A stretch of 64,000 nucleotides of DNA from Oxytricha trifallax (taxonomy: Eukaryota > Ciliophora > Spirotrichea > Sporadotrichida > Oxytrichidae). Location: the NCBI GenBank assembly GCA_000711775.1, contig ARYC01001937.1:1-64000 (forward strand). Reading direction: 5' to 3'. The translations under genes and the position numbers were made by a program. The notes below the pieces were generated by a model. The model worked only from the letters and a program-made list of their open reading frames with translations, did not search any database and had not been told where the DNA came from. Shown here one piece after another: positions 19,867-30,199 of the stretch (position 1 is its first letter; every line of letters starts with the position of its first letter).

Positions 19867-21314
19867 ATGAGCACCAACTTAATTAGAAAAGCGGCATTGC
19901 TTGGCATTAGCCAGCAACAACTTTCTTTTATGAATTAAAAAAAATGGAGACTTGCGATGCCTCTACTTAGTACGAACCTGAAATTTTTTAACTTTAGGTA
20001 TCAGACTTTAAATAGCAATTTAGTTGTTAAATAGAAATGCAAAGCCAAGAAATTTAATGCGAAGTTCCAATAAAAATGGTTGAAGAGGAGGAAGAGAAAA
20101 AAGAAATAAAAGAATTACATTTATGTGAAGAGTGTGAGAGAACTTCACTTATAAATCTGCTCTTAAGCGTCATATCTTAGAGCAGCATTCTAACAAGCCC
20201 AAGCTCTATCTTAAGCATGATAAGATAGATGGAAAATATTTCTGCCCTTACTGCAATAAGTAATACAATCATTCAAAGGATCTAAAAGTTCATCTAAAAA
20301 ACCATCATGGCAAGTAGTTTGAAGTAATAGATCCAGAGACTGGTGAGGTCTTCCTTTAAAAAAGAAAGCCAAGAGACCCTTTAGAAACTTTGGAACAAAG
20401 AGTAAAGAAGGAAAATTAACTTATAAAAGCAGTAAGAACCCTTCCAGCCTCAGAGATAGTAAAAATCACTTTTAAGATGCATGCTCTTAAATTTCCAATA
20501 TTGAATAATAATTGACCTTAAAGAGTGTTAAGAAAGTTATCTTAGCCTTGAAGATAAGTTTGAGAAAAAAGTCATAACAGATAAGCAGTTCGCATACAAA
20601 ATATATCCGTTAAACTACTTCAAATGCGATGACAAGTATCAAATAGAATTCGTTAATAATTACCAAGCACTACCTAAGTCAAGAGAAAGACAGAGCAGAT
20701 TTATAATAAAGCTAAATGCTATTCTGCTTGCTCAAAATCATGTAGCTTTTCGTCTCCTTTAAACTAAATGACTTTAAGAGACTGCATTTAAGATTAAAGA
20801 ATAACAAAGTAGTTACCTCTTTTTCTTACAAATGTTTGCAAAGGCATTGAAGAGCAGCACACTTTAGGGTATGTTCATAGATATTTGAAGCCTGAGAATA
20901 TAATGCTTGACTTTTCACCTCTCAGAGTAGTAATTAAAGATTTCAATAGATCATAGAGAGTTGAAGGTTCAGGACTTGGCAACGTGTATGGTACTCCTGG
21001 ATACTTTCCAGAGAGATAGGACTTGAGAGATGGTGATATTAAGTGGGATATATGGGCTCTAGCAGCAATAATTTGTGAATGCGATATGGTAAGAAATTAT
21101 TACTATAGCTGCAAAAGAGAGAAAGATTAAAAACAGAAAATACAGCAAAATCTAGACTAGAATAAGATTAAATGATAAAATGAAAGATATGGCTGAGTAA
21201 ATAATCATTAAGCCTAACAAAAGAGCGGAGAATACAATAATCTAAATTGTAAATTGGATAGGAGAAATAAAGAAAAGAAAGCTGCCTCATGATGCCTAAG
21301 TATTGTTTGAGTGA
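19867..21314 (+). pseudogene. TBE 57-kDa zinc-finger/protein-kinase protein, frameshifted (TBE-4)
   Basis: ATG 19867, MSTNLIRKAALLGISQQQ. After a shift: ETCDASTQYEPEIFQ and an acidic stretch MVEEEEEKKEIKELHLCEEC, which begins the first finger (ALKRHILEQHSN in another frame). The second finger is FCPYCNKQYNHSKDLKVHLK plus NHH (about 20240-20310), followed by KRKPRDPLETLEQRVKKENQ. Kinase part: YVHRYLKPENIMLDFSPL (HRD Asp replaced by Tyr), VIKDFNRSQRVEG in place of DFG, YGTPGYFPERQD, KWDIWALAAIICECDM. Expected end HDAQVLFE, TGA 21312-21314. The loss of the catalytic Asp would by itself abolish kinase activity; frameshifts add to this. Confidence 0.85.
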
Positions 21315-21609
21315 ATATTAAAAATAAAAAACCTCTAATAAACACTAAGAATCATTGCATTTAAGCATTAAACCCCTACATGAACCCTATTAAAACCCTA
21401 ATAAAGCATGCACTAATAGTTTTCTTTCATCAATAAAAAACTCAATCAAGCTACTGAAAGGTTTTTGAGGTTTTGAATGAAGAGGGTTGAAGCTTAAGAA
21501 ATGATCTAAAGATTAAAAAGCAAGGAAGATCTCTATCGATGTCTCACTTAGCATGGCAAGCATGTGACATATACTTAATCATATAGTATAGTTGGTTTAT
21601 TCCCAAAAG

Positions 21610-22228
21610 ATGGATGGTACTAAAATTTCATTCTTGAAAGCTATTCTCTGTGATGAGAATAAAGCCTTCAAAAACAATGAAATAAAGTTTATAGATATAC
21701 CAAACTACCCAGAGATTTCAGTCACTAATCTCTACGAAGATGCGATGAATGATGAAGAGTTGGTAGGAAACAACTCTCTAACAAACTTCCAGAAAGAAGC
21801 TTCTTCTTTGGTGTTCTTGGCACTTTAAGAGAGAGTTATCTCAGAAAGATCATTGAAGAAGCTCACAAGAAACGTTACTCTATTACTCCTGAAGATCAAA
21901 AGAAGCAAGGCATACTAATAAGCGAGACCTAGCTCGCAGAGCTTAAGAAGCATCCATTCCTCTCTAGTAAGCTTTGACACATAACTTTTTAGGGAAATTT
22001 GGAACTGGTATATTCCTAATGAAAGAGCATGCTAAGGTCCACAGAGAGAGGAAGTCATAGACTATTCATTAAGTGAGCAAGAGACTTTATAAAGATGCTT
22101 AAAAGCCAGATGAAATAAACATAGATGCAGTAGCTGGCACAAAGAGAAGAAATATGGGCCCAAACAAGCCATAAGAAGAGCAGAAGAAAGAGAAACTAAA
22201 CCCATTTATGGGTTAATTTAATATGTGA
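21610..22228 (+). pseudogene. TBE 22-kDa protein with frameshifts (TBE-5)
   Basis: ATG 21610, MDGTKISFLKAILCDENKAF, then IDIPNYPEISVTNLYEDAMN, then a one-base shift near 21760 that yields a premature end in the first frame. The next frame continues LPERSFFFGVLGTLRESYLR, IIEEAHKKRYSITPEDQKKQ, GILISETQLAELKKHPFLSS. A TGA and another shift lead to the basic tail with RRNMGPNKPQEEQKKEKLNP, and the end at TGA 22226-22228. This is the only 22-kDa copy here with a plausible ATG in context, useful for locating the true start. It is convergent with the transposase, 6 bp between stops. Confidence 0.8.
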
Positions 22229-22234
22229 ATTTAT

Positions 22235-23300
22235 TCATTCGTTTAAGTCTAAAACTAATTTATAAACAATCATTCTTCCCTCTCTCGCACAAATTGTTGT
22301 CATATCTACGCTCAATCTCTATTTACAGCTGCTTTAAATCAAGTCTACTGTATCGAAGGGCAAGTCATGCTTATGATAATATAGCAACAGCTTTTTATAA
22401 TGAGTCTTAATATATCTCCAGTAGAATTCAATTCCATTAAATTAAGGGCTATAAGTAACGTTGTAAACAGGAGTTATATTTAGGTCTTCATAGGCTTTCT
22501 TAGACTCCTTAGTCTTATGAACTAACAGGTTATCAACAAATATGATGATATCTTGGTTACTATACTTCTCTCTGAGCTTATGTAGGAACTCTATATACTA
22601 CTCTTTCTAAATAGAGCGAGGGTGAATGACATAACTCTCCAAGCCTGAATCTTCACTTGTACCAGCTAAAATTGCATTGTTGACTACCTTCACAATTAGT
22701 CATAAACCTTTTTATTATCATGCTTCTTGTACAACGACTTATTAATAAAGGTGTAGAAGGTGAATACAGCTTCATCAGCGTGTATGAACTTTATCTTATT
22801 GTCAATAGCCCTCTGCATTTAATCATATTTATAGTTTAAATTATTACTATAAAATGGCGCTTTAAAATCAATTACTCTCTTCACTCTGTTGACAGTCTTG
22901 ACAGTAATACCATCTCTTCTATAAATATTAGCTATAGTCTAAAGTGATATACGCATGTCAGGAAACTTGCGATGAAAAATGACAGTTCGTTAGTCAAGAG
23001 GAAAGTGAGCCCAATACATTAATTCCTTAGATCCACAGAGGTAGTCAATATGGTGCTGTGAGAACTTTTATTTTCTTGCAGGATGCTTTCGAGTACCAGA
23101 ATTAAAATGCTAAACAGCTAAAATGAAGTGATACCTAACAGTTGAGGCACTCTTGTGTAAAAGCTTTGCTGAAGCTGCATAATTCAGCACTGGTTTTAAT
23201 TAGTCTATATTAATACTAGTACCATTCTTAGCTTAAGCAGTAAATCTAAATATTACTCATCATATATAGACCCTAAATTTCGCGAATTTCTATTTCTCAT
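22235..23300 (-). pseudogene. TBE DDE transposase (42-kDa type), frameshifted (TBE-5)
   Basis: ATG 23300 (MRNRNSRNLGSIYDE) adjacent to the family A repeat. Blocks recognisable on the minus strand: YHFILAVQHFNSGTRKHPAR, YWAHFPLD, KTVNRVKRVIDFKAPFYSNN, HADEAVFTFI (first Asp), ESYVIHPRSI, IIIFVDNLLVHKTK (second Asp), and SPQFNGIEFYW-like sequence (Glu region, about 22420). The C-terminus is VLDLNE then TGA at 22235-22237. Frame breaks occur near the histidine before the second Asp and in the last third. At about 355 codons the ancestral length fits 42 kDa. Confidence 0.85.
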
Positions 23301-23402
23301 TTTGCAGTTTAACCTAATTTCTCTAGTAACCCCAATAAGACCTCAACTAAACCCTACAAATCAAAGCACTTATAAACCTCATTAAGGGGTTTTGGGGTTT
23401 TG

Positions 23403-23551
23403 AATGCTCTAATAACCTTTCTATTTAAAGTTAATCTATATAGGAGTTGACACTGCAGAAATAATAGTAGGTTTTTTAAGGAGTTAGAAGTAATTTTTAT
23501 TTTTAGTTTATAATTATAACTTTTCTAATTCATGCTTAATATTTTTAATGT
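23403..23551. other. Short AT-rich spacer between TBE-5 and TBE-7
   Basis: About 150 bp between the AAT duplicate of TBE-5 and the point where recognisable 22-kDa coding sequence of TBE-7 begins (GCTTACAAGAAACG). No TBE terminal repeat is present here, so TBE-7 was truncated before or during insertion of its neighbours. Confidence 0.5.
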
Positions 23552-23923
23552 TGGCTTACAAGAAACGTTACTCTATTTCTCCAGAAGATTAAAAGGAGCA
23601 AGGCATACTTATAAGCGAGGCTTGAATTGAAGAGCTAAAGAAGCAACCTTACCTCTCTAGTATGCTTTGATTCATAACTTTGGAGGAAAACCTGGAATAG
23701 GTATATTCCGAATTAACGAGCATGCGAAGATTCACAGTTAGAGAAATTCATAGACTATTCAAGAAGTGAACAAGAGACTTTATAAAGATCTTTTTAAAAG
23801 CCAAATGAAATGAAAATGGATGCAGGAGCTGATACTCAGAGAAGAAATATGGGCCCAAGCAAGCCATAAGAAGAGTAGAAGAAAGAGAAGCCAAATCCCC
23901 TTCTGGGTTAGTTTAATATATGA
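23552..23923 (+). pseudogene. TBE 22-kDa protein, C-terminal fragment (TBE-7)
   Basis: Starts abruptly at AHKKRYSISPEDQKEQGILI, then EELKKQPYLSSML. With shifts it continues through SRSEQETL- and MKMDAGADTQRRNMGPSKPQ-type sequence to KPNPLLG and the end at TGA 23921-23923. The N-terminal half, present in TBE-5, is absent. It is convergent with the transposase remnant. Confidence 0.8.
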
Positions 23924-24299
23924 TCATTCATTTAAATCTAAAACTTATTAGTAAGCATTCATTCTTCCATTTCTTGCACAAATTGTTGTCTTATCTATGA
24001 TAATTCTCTTTTGCAGCTACTCTGAATCAAGTCTACTGTATCTATAGGCAAGTCATGCATTAGGTGATAAAGAAGCAGTTTCTTGTAGTCGGTCTTGATT
24101 TAAGTCCAGTAGAATTTAATTCTATTAAATTAAGGGCTGTAAGGAACATTCTTAACCCCAAAACCCCTTCAGTAGTTTGATTGAGTTTTTAATTGATAAA
24201 ATTAGACTATTAGTGCATACTTTATTAGGGTTTATGGAAGGGACTAGGGTTTAAATGTAATGTAAATTAGTGTGTTTTAGGTGTTTTATTTTTAGATAT

Positions 24300-25750
24300 T
24301 CACTCAAACAGTACCTAAGCATCATTAAGCAACTTTCTAAACTTAATTTCTCCTAACCAACTAATTATCTAGTCGATTGTATGATCTGCTCTGTTGTTAG
24401 GTTTCGGGATAATTTGCTCAGCCATAACTTTCATTTAACCTTTTATCTTATTTTGCTCTAAATCCTGCTGGATTCTTTGCTTTGAATCTTTTTCTCTTCT
24501 ACAACAGTAGTAATCATTTCTTAGCATATCGCACTCTATTATTATTATTGCTGCTAGAGACCAGATATTCCACCTTATATCTCCATCCCTCCAGCCTTCT
24601 CTCTCTGGAAATATCCAGGAGTGCCACGAACGTTTGCCAGTCCTAAAGACTCAGCATTCTACGATCTATTCAAGTCTATTATTACCACCCTGAGTGGTTA
24701 ATAGTCAAGCATAATTTTTTCAGGCTTTAAATCTCTGTGCAAGTATCCTAAAGCATGCAGCTCCTCAATACCTTTGCAGAAATTTGTTAGAATAAGAGGT
24801 TGTTGCTTTGGACACCTTTTTTCTTGGATATAGACTTTTAATGTCATTTAGTATAAAGGTAAGCGAAAATCTACATTATTTTAAGCAAGGAGAATTGCTC
24901 CAAGTTTAATTATGAATGTGCTCTGTCTATCCATTGATTTAGTAAGAGCTTGAAACTAATTGACAAACACCATTTGATACTTGCCATCACATTTAAAGTA
25001 ATTGAATGGATAAATTTTGTAAGCATACTGCTTATCAGTTTTGACTTTTTTCCCAAATAAATCCTCAAGAATAAGATAAATTTCTTTGCTCTCAGTTAGG
25101 CCAACTATATTCAATATTGGGAGCTTGAGTGCATGCATCTTGAGAGTAATTTTTACTATCTCAGAGGCAGGGAGGTTTCTAACTCCTTTAATGAGTTTAT
25201 TCTCTTTCTTAACTCTTTGCTCCAGAGATTCTAAAGGCTCTCTTGGCTTTCTTTTTTAAGGAAATACTTCACTAGCCTCAGAATCTATGAACTCAAACTT
25301 CTTTGCATGATGTTTTCGAGGTGAACTTTAAGATATCTTGAATGATTATATTAATTATTACAGTATGGGCAGAAATATTTTCCTTCTTTCTTATTATGCT
25401 TAAGATTATTAAGGCTGGGCTTGTTAAAATGCTGTTCTAAATATGACGCATGAGAGCAGATTTATAAGAGAAGTTCTTTTTACACTCTTCATAAAAATGA
25501 TCTATCTTTATTTCTTTTTTCTCTTCCTCCTCTTAAAGTATATTTATTTGTGCTTCTCATTGAATTTCTTAGCTCTGAATTTCTATTTAACAACTGAATT
25601 GCTATTCAAAGTCTGAAACCTAAGGTTAGAAAATTTCAGGTTCATATTAGGTAGAGCATCACAAGTCTCAATTTTCTAATGATTCATGAAAGAAAGTTTT
25701 TCCTGGCTAATGCCAAGCAATGCCGCTTTTCTAAATAAGTTGGTGCTCAT
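24300..25750 (-). pseudogene. TBE 57-kDa zinc-finger/protein-kinase protein, frameshifted (TBE-6)
   Basis: ATG 25750-25748 (MSTNLFRKAALLGISQEKL). Finger region with ALMRHIQNSILT-like and FCPYCNN, then YNHSRYLKVHLENIM, in shifted frames. Linker KPREPLESLEQRVKKENKLI, then MHALKLPILNIVGLTESKEI, YLILEDLFGKKVKTDKQYAY and KIYPFNYFKCDGKYQMVFVN. Kinase: ELHALGYLHRDLKPEKIMLD (HRD Asp present, KPEN Asn changed to Lys), VVIIDLNRSQNAESLGLAN in place of DFG, and VRGTPGY. End RYCLSE-like, TGA 24300-24302. This copy preserves the best N-lobe linker. Frameshifts make it a pseudogene. Confidence 0.85.
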
Positions 25751-26479
25751 TTTATAAATACTATTAATAATTATATAAGCTGTTTATATTCTACCTTTTA
25801 TATACAAGTAAGAGCATATCCTCAAAGATTTAGAGAGGTTTAATGGGAACAGAGTGCAAGACATTAAATTTATATTTCTAAAAATTTGAAATAATATATT
25901 TATACTAATTCATCCATTTTATTCATTAAAATGCACCTAAATGATTTTTGTCAAGTTAAGTGGTGCTCATAAATCTGTTCTCGTAAGTTTAGGAGGGTTA
26001 GTTTTAAAATTTAATTTTTGTAATGTACTACCTAATACGGTCTTGAACTCTAATTATACCTCCTAATTAAAGTATAAATATAAAAGGAGCACCACTTAAT
26101 TAAATTAAACATTATTAGGAGCAATTTAAGCGAGAAAGTTTGATAAAAATGGAAGTCAAACTCTGAACTCTGAGAAAGTTTTTCCATTTTTCTCTATATA
26201 TGTGATTCAGGTTGACCGCCAAGTGGATCTCTCCATTTAGTAGTAAAATTTTAGTAGGTTCAGAATGGAGATCCATAATTTTAAATTTCATAAACATTTA
26301 TAGAAACTGGAAGCAAGATGTAGTCTATGAATGATGCAATAAAGAGAATTTAAACTCAAGATTTAATAGGAAAACTTCGAAGCAAAGAGGACCTCTAATA
26401 ATTGGTTTGGCAAGGTAAACTTTAAACTAATACTAATAAATTTATAATTGTTGAATTGTTCTTGCCAACCCAGGAAGGA

Positions 26480-27063
26480 ACAGAAATTTCATTCAAAAAG
26501 GCATGAGAAACAAAGCTTTTAAGTCTAATAAAATCAGAATGATCAAGAAATCTAACTACCCTGAAATCTCTGTAACAAATCTTTATGATGATGCTATGAG
26601 TGATCCAGATGTTGCTCTCTACCTTCCATCAAAGCTATACTGCCTAATAAGTTGCCAGAGAAAAATTTCTCCTTTGGTGTCTTGGAACTCTGAAACCTGA
26701 GTACTTAAATGAAGTAATTTAAGAAGCTCACAAGAAACGTTATAGCATCTCTCCTGAAGAAAAGAGAAGCAGAAAATCAAAGACACATGGCTCTAAGAAA
26801 TGCAGATGCAGCCATTCATCCATATAAGCTTAGTCTTCTAACTTTATAGAAAAACCTGGCACTGCTATACATCTGATGAAAGAGCGCAGCAAATTAAATA
26901 GAGAGAGAAATTCTCAAGTAAAGCATGAATTGAGAAAGAGACTCTTCAGATTTTTAAAAGCCAGACGAGATGAACATAGATGCAGGAGGCTAGCACTAAG
27001 AGAAGAAACATAAGCCAAAAGAAAGAGAAGATAAATCAAATTACGTGAAAATTTAATATGTGA
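26480..27063 (+). pseudogene. TBE 22-kDa protein, frameshifted (TBE-6)
   Basis: Begins near QEGTEISFKKA without an obvious ATG. Then NKAFKSNKIRMIKKSNYPEI, SVTNLYDDAMSDPDVALYLP, a shift, LPEKNFSFGVLELNLSTQM-type sequence, EAHKKRYSISPEEKRSRKSK, and after further shifts KERSKLNRERNSQVKHELRK and the basic tail to TGA 27061-27063. Closest in sequence to the TBE-4 and TBE-2 copies, consistent with the shared family B ends. Confidence 0.8.
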
Positions 27064-27069
27064 AATTAT

Positions 27070-28100
27070 TCATTCGCTTAAATCTAAAACTTATTTATTT
27101 ACAGAAAATCTCTCATCTCTAGAGTATTCTTTAGTTTTTCATATCTGACTCTCTGAGCAACAATCTAAATAAAATCTACTGAATCTATCTTCAAGTCGTG
27201 CGTCAAGTGATAGAATAGAAGTTTATTGTAATGTCCTTTCATTAACCCCCAATATAATTCAATTCCATTGAACTAAGGGCTTTAAGGAACATTAAATACA
27301 GGTGTTATATTTAGCCTTTCATATTCCTTCCTTGAGTCTTTAGTTTTATGTACTGAAAAGTTATCAACGAACAGAATAATCTCTTTGTCAACGTACTTGT
27401 CTCTGAGTTATATCAAGAACTAAATATATTATTCAGTCTTTATATAACGAGGGTGAATAACATAATCTCGAGGCCATTATCTTCGCTTATTCCACCAAGT
27501 ATAGCATGAGTTTAAACCTTAACCTTTTAATCATATACTTCTATGTTGTTATATCTTTTATACCAAGACCTTGATATGAAGGTATTAAAGGTGAATACTG
27601 CATAACAGCGTGTATGAACTTTATATTATGCTCTTAAGACCTCTGCATTTAATAAAATATATTAATTAAATTATTCTTATAAAATGGAACATTAAAGTCA
27701 ATCACTCTCTTCATGCGATCGACTGTCTTGTAAGATATTCCATTTTTTTTATATATGTTAGCTGTTGATTAAGCAGATATTTGAAGCTCAGGAAATTGGA
27801 GATGAAACATCACAGCCCTCTAATCCAAGAGCAGTGAGCCCAGTATTTAAGAGTCTTATCATAAATAAGATAATCAATATGATGTTACTAAAATTTTAAG
27901 GCTTAGAATTAAGATGCTATCTCTTTAAATTCAATGCTAATAGACAGTGAGACCTAACAGAAGAAGGAGATTTATGGAGCAGCCTTGCCATAGACGTACA
28001 ATTCAGAACAGGCTTGAGTTATTCACAATATTCATCACATCCATAGCGTAACTTAAACAATAGATCTATATACTCACTGTCATAAACAGACCATAAACCT
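27070..28100 (-). pseudogene. TBE DDE transposase, frameshifted (TBE-6)
   Basis: The N-terminal block on the minus strand is VYDSEYIDLLFKLRYGCDEY, then MARLLHKSPSSVRSHCLLAL, IDYLIYDKTLKYWAHCSW, and RMKRVIDFNVPFYKNNLIN. The first Asp region is damaged (HAVMQYSPLIPS instead of HADEAVFTF). The second Asp lies in LFVDNFSVHKTKDSRKEYER (about 27360). The Glu region is NGIELYWG (about 27250). TGA at 27070-27072 after LDLSE. At least two frameshifts are present. Confidence 0.85.
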
Positions 28101-29486
28101 CGCAAATACTCAATTAAATTACCAATATAAATACATTAAACCCAAACAAAAACCCTATTCAAACCTTATTAAAACCCTAATAAAGTATGCTCTAATAGTC
28201 TACTTTTATCAATCAAAAACTTAATCAAACTATTAAAGGGTTTTTGGGGTTTTGATTGTAAACAGGAAAATGTTTAACTTCCATAAACTTTCTTTGACTC
28301 CTTAGTCTAATGAACTGAGAGGTTGTCAACAAAAAGGATGATCTCTTAATCTATGTATTTATCTATCAGCTTATGTAGGAACTCTATACACTACTTGCTT
28401 AATAGGGGGAGGATGAATGACATAATTTTTAAAACCTGAATTTTCCCTTACCAACTAAAATTGCATGGTTGACTAACTTCACTTTTAGTCATAAACCTTT
28501 TTATTATCATGCTTCTTGTACAACGACTTATTAATAAAGGTGTAGAAGGTGAATACAGCTTCATCAGCGTGCATGAATTTTATGTTATTGTCTATAGCCC
28601 TCTGCTTCTAATCATATTTATAGTTTAAATTATTACTATAAAATGGTACTGTAAAATCATTCACTCTCTTCACACCGTTGAAAGTCTTGAAAGAAATACC
28701 ATTTCTTCTATAAATGTTGGCTATAGTTTAAGGAGAGACACGCATGTCAGGAAACTTGCGATGAAACATTACAGTTCGTTAGTCAAGAGGAAAGTGAGCC
28801 CAATACATTAATTCCTTAGAGCCACAGAAATAGTCAATATGGACCATTGATAACTTTTATATTCTTGCAGGATGTTTTCAAGAGCCTGATTTATAATTCT
28901 AAATAGCTATCAATTAATGATACCTAACTGTTGGGGCACTCTTGCGTAAAAGCTTAGATATTGCTGCATAATTTTCTTTCCTGGTTCGACTAAGCCTATA
29001 TTAATACTTGTACCATACCTTTGCTTAAACATTAAATCTAAATATTACTCATCACAATAAGACCCTAAATTTCGCTAATTTATATTCCTGATTTTGCAAA
29101 TTAGCCTAATTTGCATACTAACCCCAATAAAGCACTTATAAACCTCACTAAGAGGTTTTGGGGTTTTGATTGGAGTCAATTAAGCTGATGAACTTGGCAA
29201 TTTTATTTCTGGGACCTTATTAATATTATCTCGCACCAGTTGACCTGGTCTTTTGTTGTATCAAATAGCGAGATCTAAATGAATCTTGGTGCCCAGTTTC
29301 AACAAAGTAATTTACTAAAAATGTTTAATATTATTAGATGAAAAATCTCAAAGTGTATGTAGTTTTTGGCGTTTTAGATATCTAATCTGTACTTGACTTA
29401 TCTTGAAACATCGTTTTAAAGAACAATAGTAGCATCATTACAACATTTGAGTTTTAAAAAGGTGTGATGGAAAGTGCAACCTAAAG

Positions 29487-30195
29487 GTATGGAATTTTTA
29501 ATAATTAATTTCTTTTTTAGAATAATGCTTCTTTAATTCGTATTATTTCTTTCAGAAGAGTAGATGACTGTCTAGGAGACGACAAGTTACTGCAGTTTAT
29601 TAATCTTTTTCGTATAGTTTATGAAATGAAAGAGTGGAATAGGTATGAGCAAAGCTACGTTAGCATTATAGAATCGGTAAGTCTTATATTTAAAAAAATT
29701 TTGTAAACATTTAAATCAAGAATTTAAAGTTGATTTAAAATTAATCTTATTGATTATTCAAAGTAATTTTTTAATTTAAAGTTAAAGAAAGTGACTTGGT
29801 AACTGTAGCGGATCAAGTAAACCGTTCTTAGCATCCATGTATATGGATAAGCCTGCTAGGTCCGAAAAGTACTCCCAGCATGTGAATTCCATAGTTAGCA
29901 AACCGAATTGAGATATCTACAACCGTATACTTTAACGAGTGGCCATAATCATTGATTATACTATTGCTGAAATTCTTAAAGTAAGTTAATATCTCAATGT
30001 TTTTTCTTCTAGTCTGCTATCAAGATACCTCTCCAGCAACGGAACTCATTTCTAAGATGCACTTGGTATTAATACAAGTGTCACAATCATTTGCCACTTG
30101 CGAAAATTTTGCTTGTTCCAAAAAGTTCCTAAAAAGTCCACACTCTGTGTATATAAACAATGGTTCTTTTTAACTAGTCCTGAGCAGATTAACCG
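29487..30195 (+). CDS. Exon-like plus-strand segments with 32-34 bp introns, unknown gene
   Basis: 29521-29676 is a 52-codon exon (NNASLIRIISFRRVDDCLGD, then DKLLQFINLFRIVYEMKEWN). It is flanked by a 34-bp candidate intron on the left (GTATGG...TTTTTTAG, 29487-29520) and a GTAAGT donor on the right (29677). Further on, 29830-29980 reads KPARSEKYSQHVNSIVSKPN and IIIDYTIAEILK (with one in-frame TGA). It ends at a 32-bp intron (29981-30012, GTAAGT...CTTCTAG), after which SAIKIPLQQRNSFLRCTWYQ runs to TGA near 30185. Donor and acceptor signals are canonical. The middle part is not fully joined, so it may be a gene with eliminated segments still in place. No family recognised. Confidence 0.45.
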
Positions 30196-30199
30196 AAAT

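Larger units (their letters stand above)
17390..21475 (+). mobile_element. TBE-4, complete family B TBE transposon
   Basis: The left end CAAAACCATAAACCCCTGAA (17390) and right end ...GAAAGGTTTTTGAGGTTTTG (21475) are inverted repeats of about 100 bp of the family B type (GTTTGATTGAGTTTTTGAT, then TTTATTAGGGTTTTAATAGG). AAT is duplicated at 17387-17389 and 21476-21478. Gene order: transposase (+), 22-kDa gene (-), zinc-finger/kinase gene (+). All three genes carry frameshifts. The 22-kDa/kinase spacer holds a small hairpin repeat at 19521-19660 that TBE-6 has at the same place. Confidence 0.95.
21479..23402 (-). mobile_element. TBE-5, family A TBE transposon lacking its kinase half
   Basis: An inverted copy: 22-kDa gene on plus, transposase on minus, family A end at 23310-23402 (CCAATAAGACC, CTACAAATCAAAGCAC, ending AAGGGGTTTTGGGGTTTTG), then AAT 23403-23405. 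The left side starts at the TBE-4 insertion point with GTTGAAGCTTAAGAAATGAT, sequence that in TBE-3 precedes the 22-kDa gene. The zinc-finger/kinase gene and the other terminal repeat are missing. They are not found to the left of TBE-4, where the DNA is the spliced gene, so a deletion preceded TBE-4 insertion. Confidence 0.85.
24151..28254 (-). mobile_element. TBE-6, complete family B TBE transposon nested in TBE-7
   Basis: The left end CTTAACCCCAAAACCCCTTC (24151) and right end ...AAAGGGTTTTTGGGGTTTTG (28254) are family B inverted repeats. ATT is duplicated at 24148-24150 and 28255-28257. Orientation is reversed relative to TBE-4: zinc-finger/kinase gene (-), 22-kDa gene (+), transposase (-). 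At 4.1 kb it matches TBE-4 in length. The first bases (CTTAACC instead of CAAAACC) are altered. Confidence 0.95.
23924..29094 (-). pseudogene. TBE DDE transposase split by TBE-6 (TBE-7)
   Basis: The C-terminal part is at 23924-24150 (TGA at 23924-23926; about 75 codons including the NGIEFYWT-type Glu region) and the rest at 28255-29094. The latter contains the second-Asp region (LFVDNLSVH-like, about 28330), HADEAVFTF (about 28560), RVKRVNDFTVPFYSNN, and the N-terminal block DEQYLDLMFKQRYGTSINIG. The start ATG found in TBE-3 and TBE-5 is changed here (ATCAGG at the corresponding place). Insertion of TBE-6 with ATT duplication lies just after the codon for the conserved Asn of YNVPYSPQ. Confidence 0.8.
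23552..29168 (-). mobile_element. TBE-7, truncated family A TBE, split by TBE-6
   Basis: Two pieces, 23552-24150 and 28255-29168, separated by complete TBE-6. The first begins inside the 22-kDa gene. The second ends in a family A repeat (CCAATAAAGCACTTATAAAC, then AAGAGGTTTTGGGGTTTTG, to 29168) followed by ATT 29169-29171. The transposase frame runs continuously across the TBE-6 insertion: GGAACATT before it and GTAAACAGG after match GGAACGTTGTAAACAGG in TBE-5. The kinase half and far end are missing. Confidence 0.85.

Noticed and set aside
23386-23402. Internal telomere or chromosome end (GGGGTTTTGGGGTTTTG)
   Set aside because: Each such block is the end of a TBE inverted repeat with adjacent TBE genes and an ANT duplication, not a telomere array.
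29940-29990. Histone-fold similarity of VAIIIDYTIAEILK
   Set aside because: Looks faintly like the H2A helix containing TAEIL, but the surrounding residues do not fit and the segment is short.
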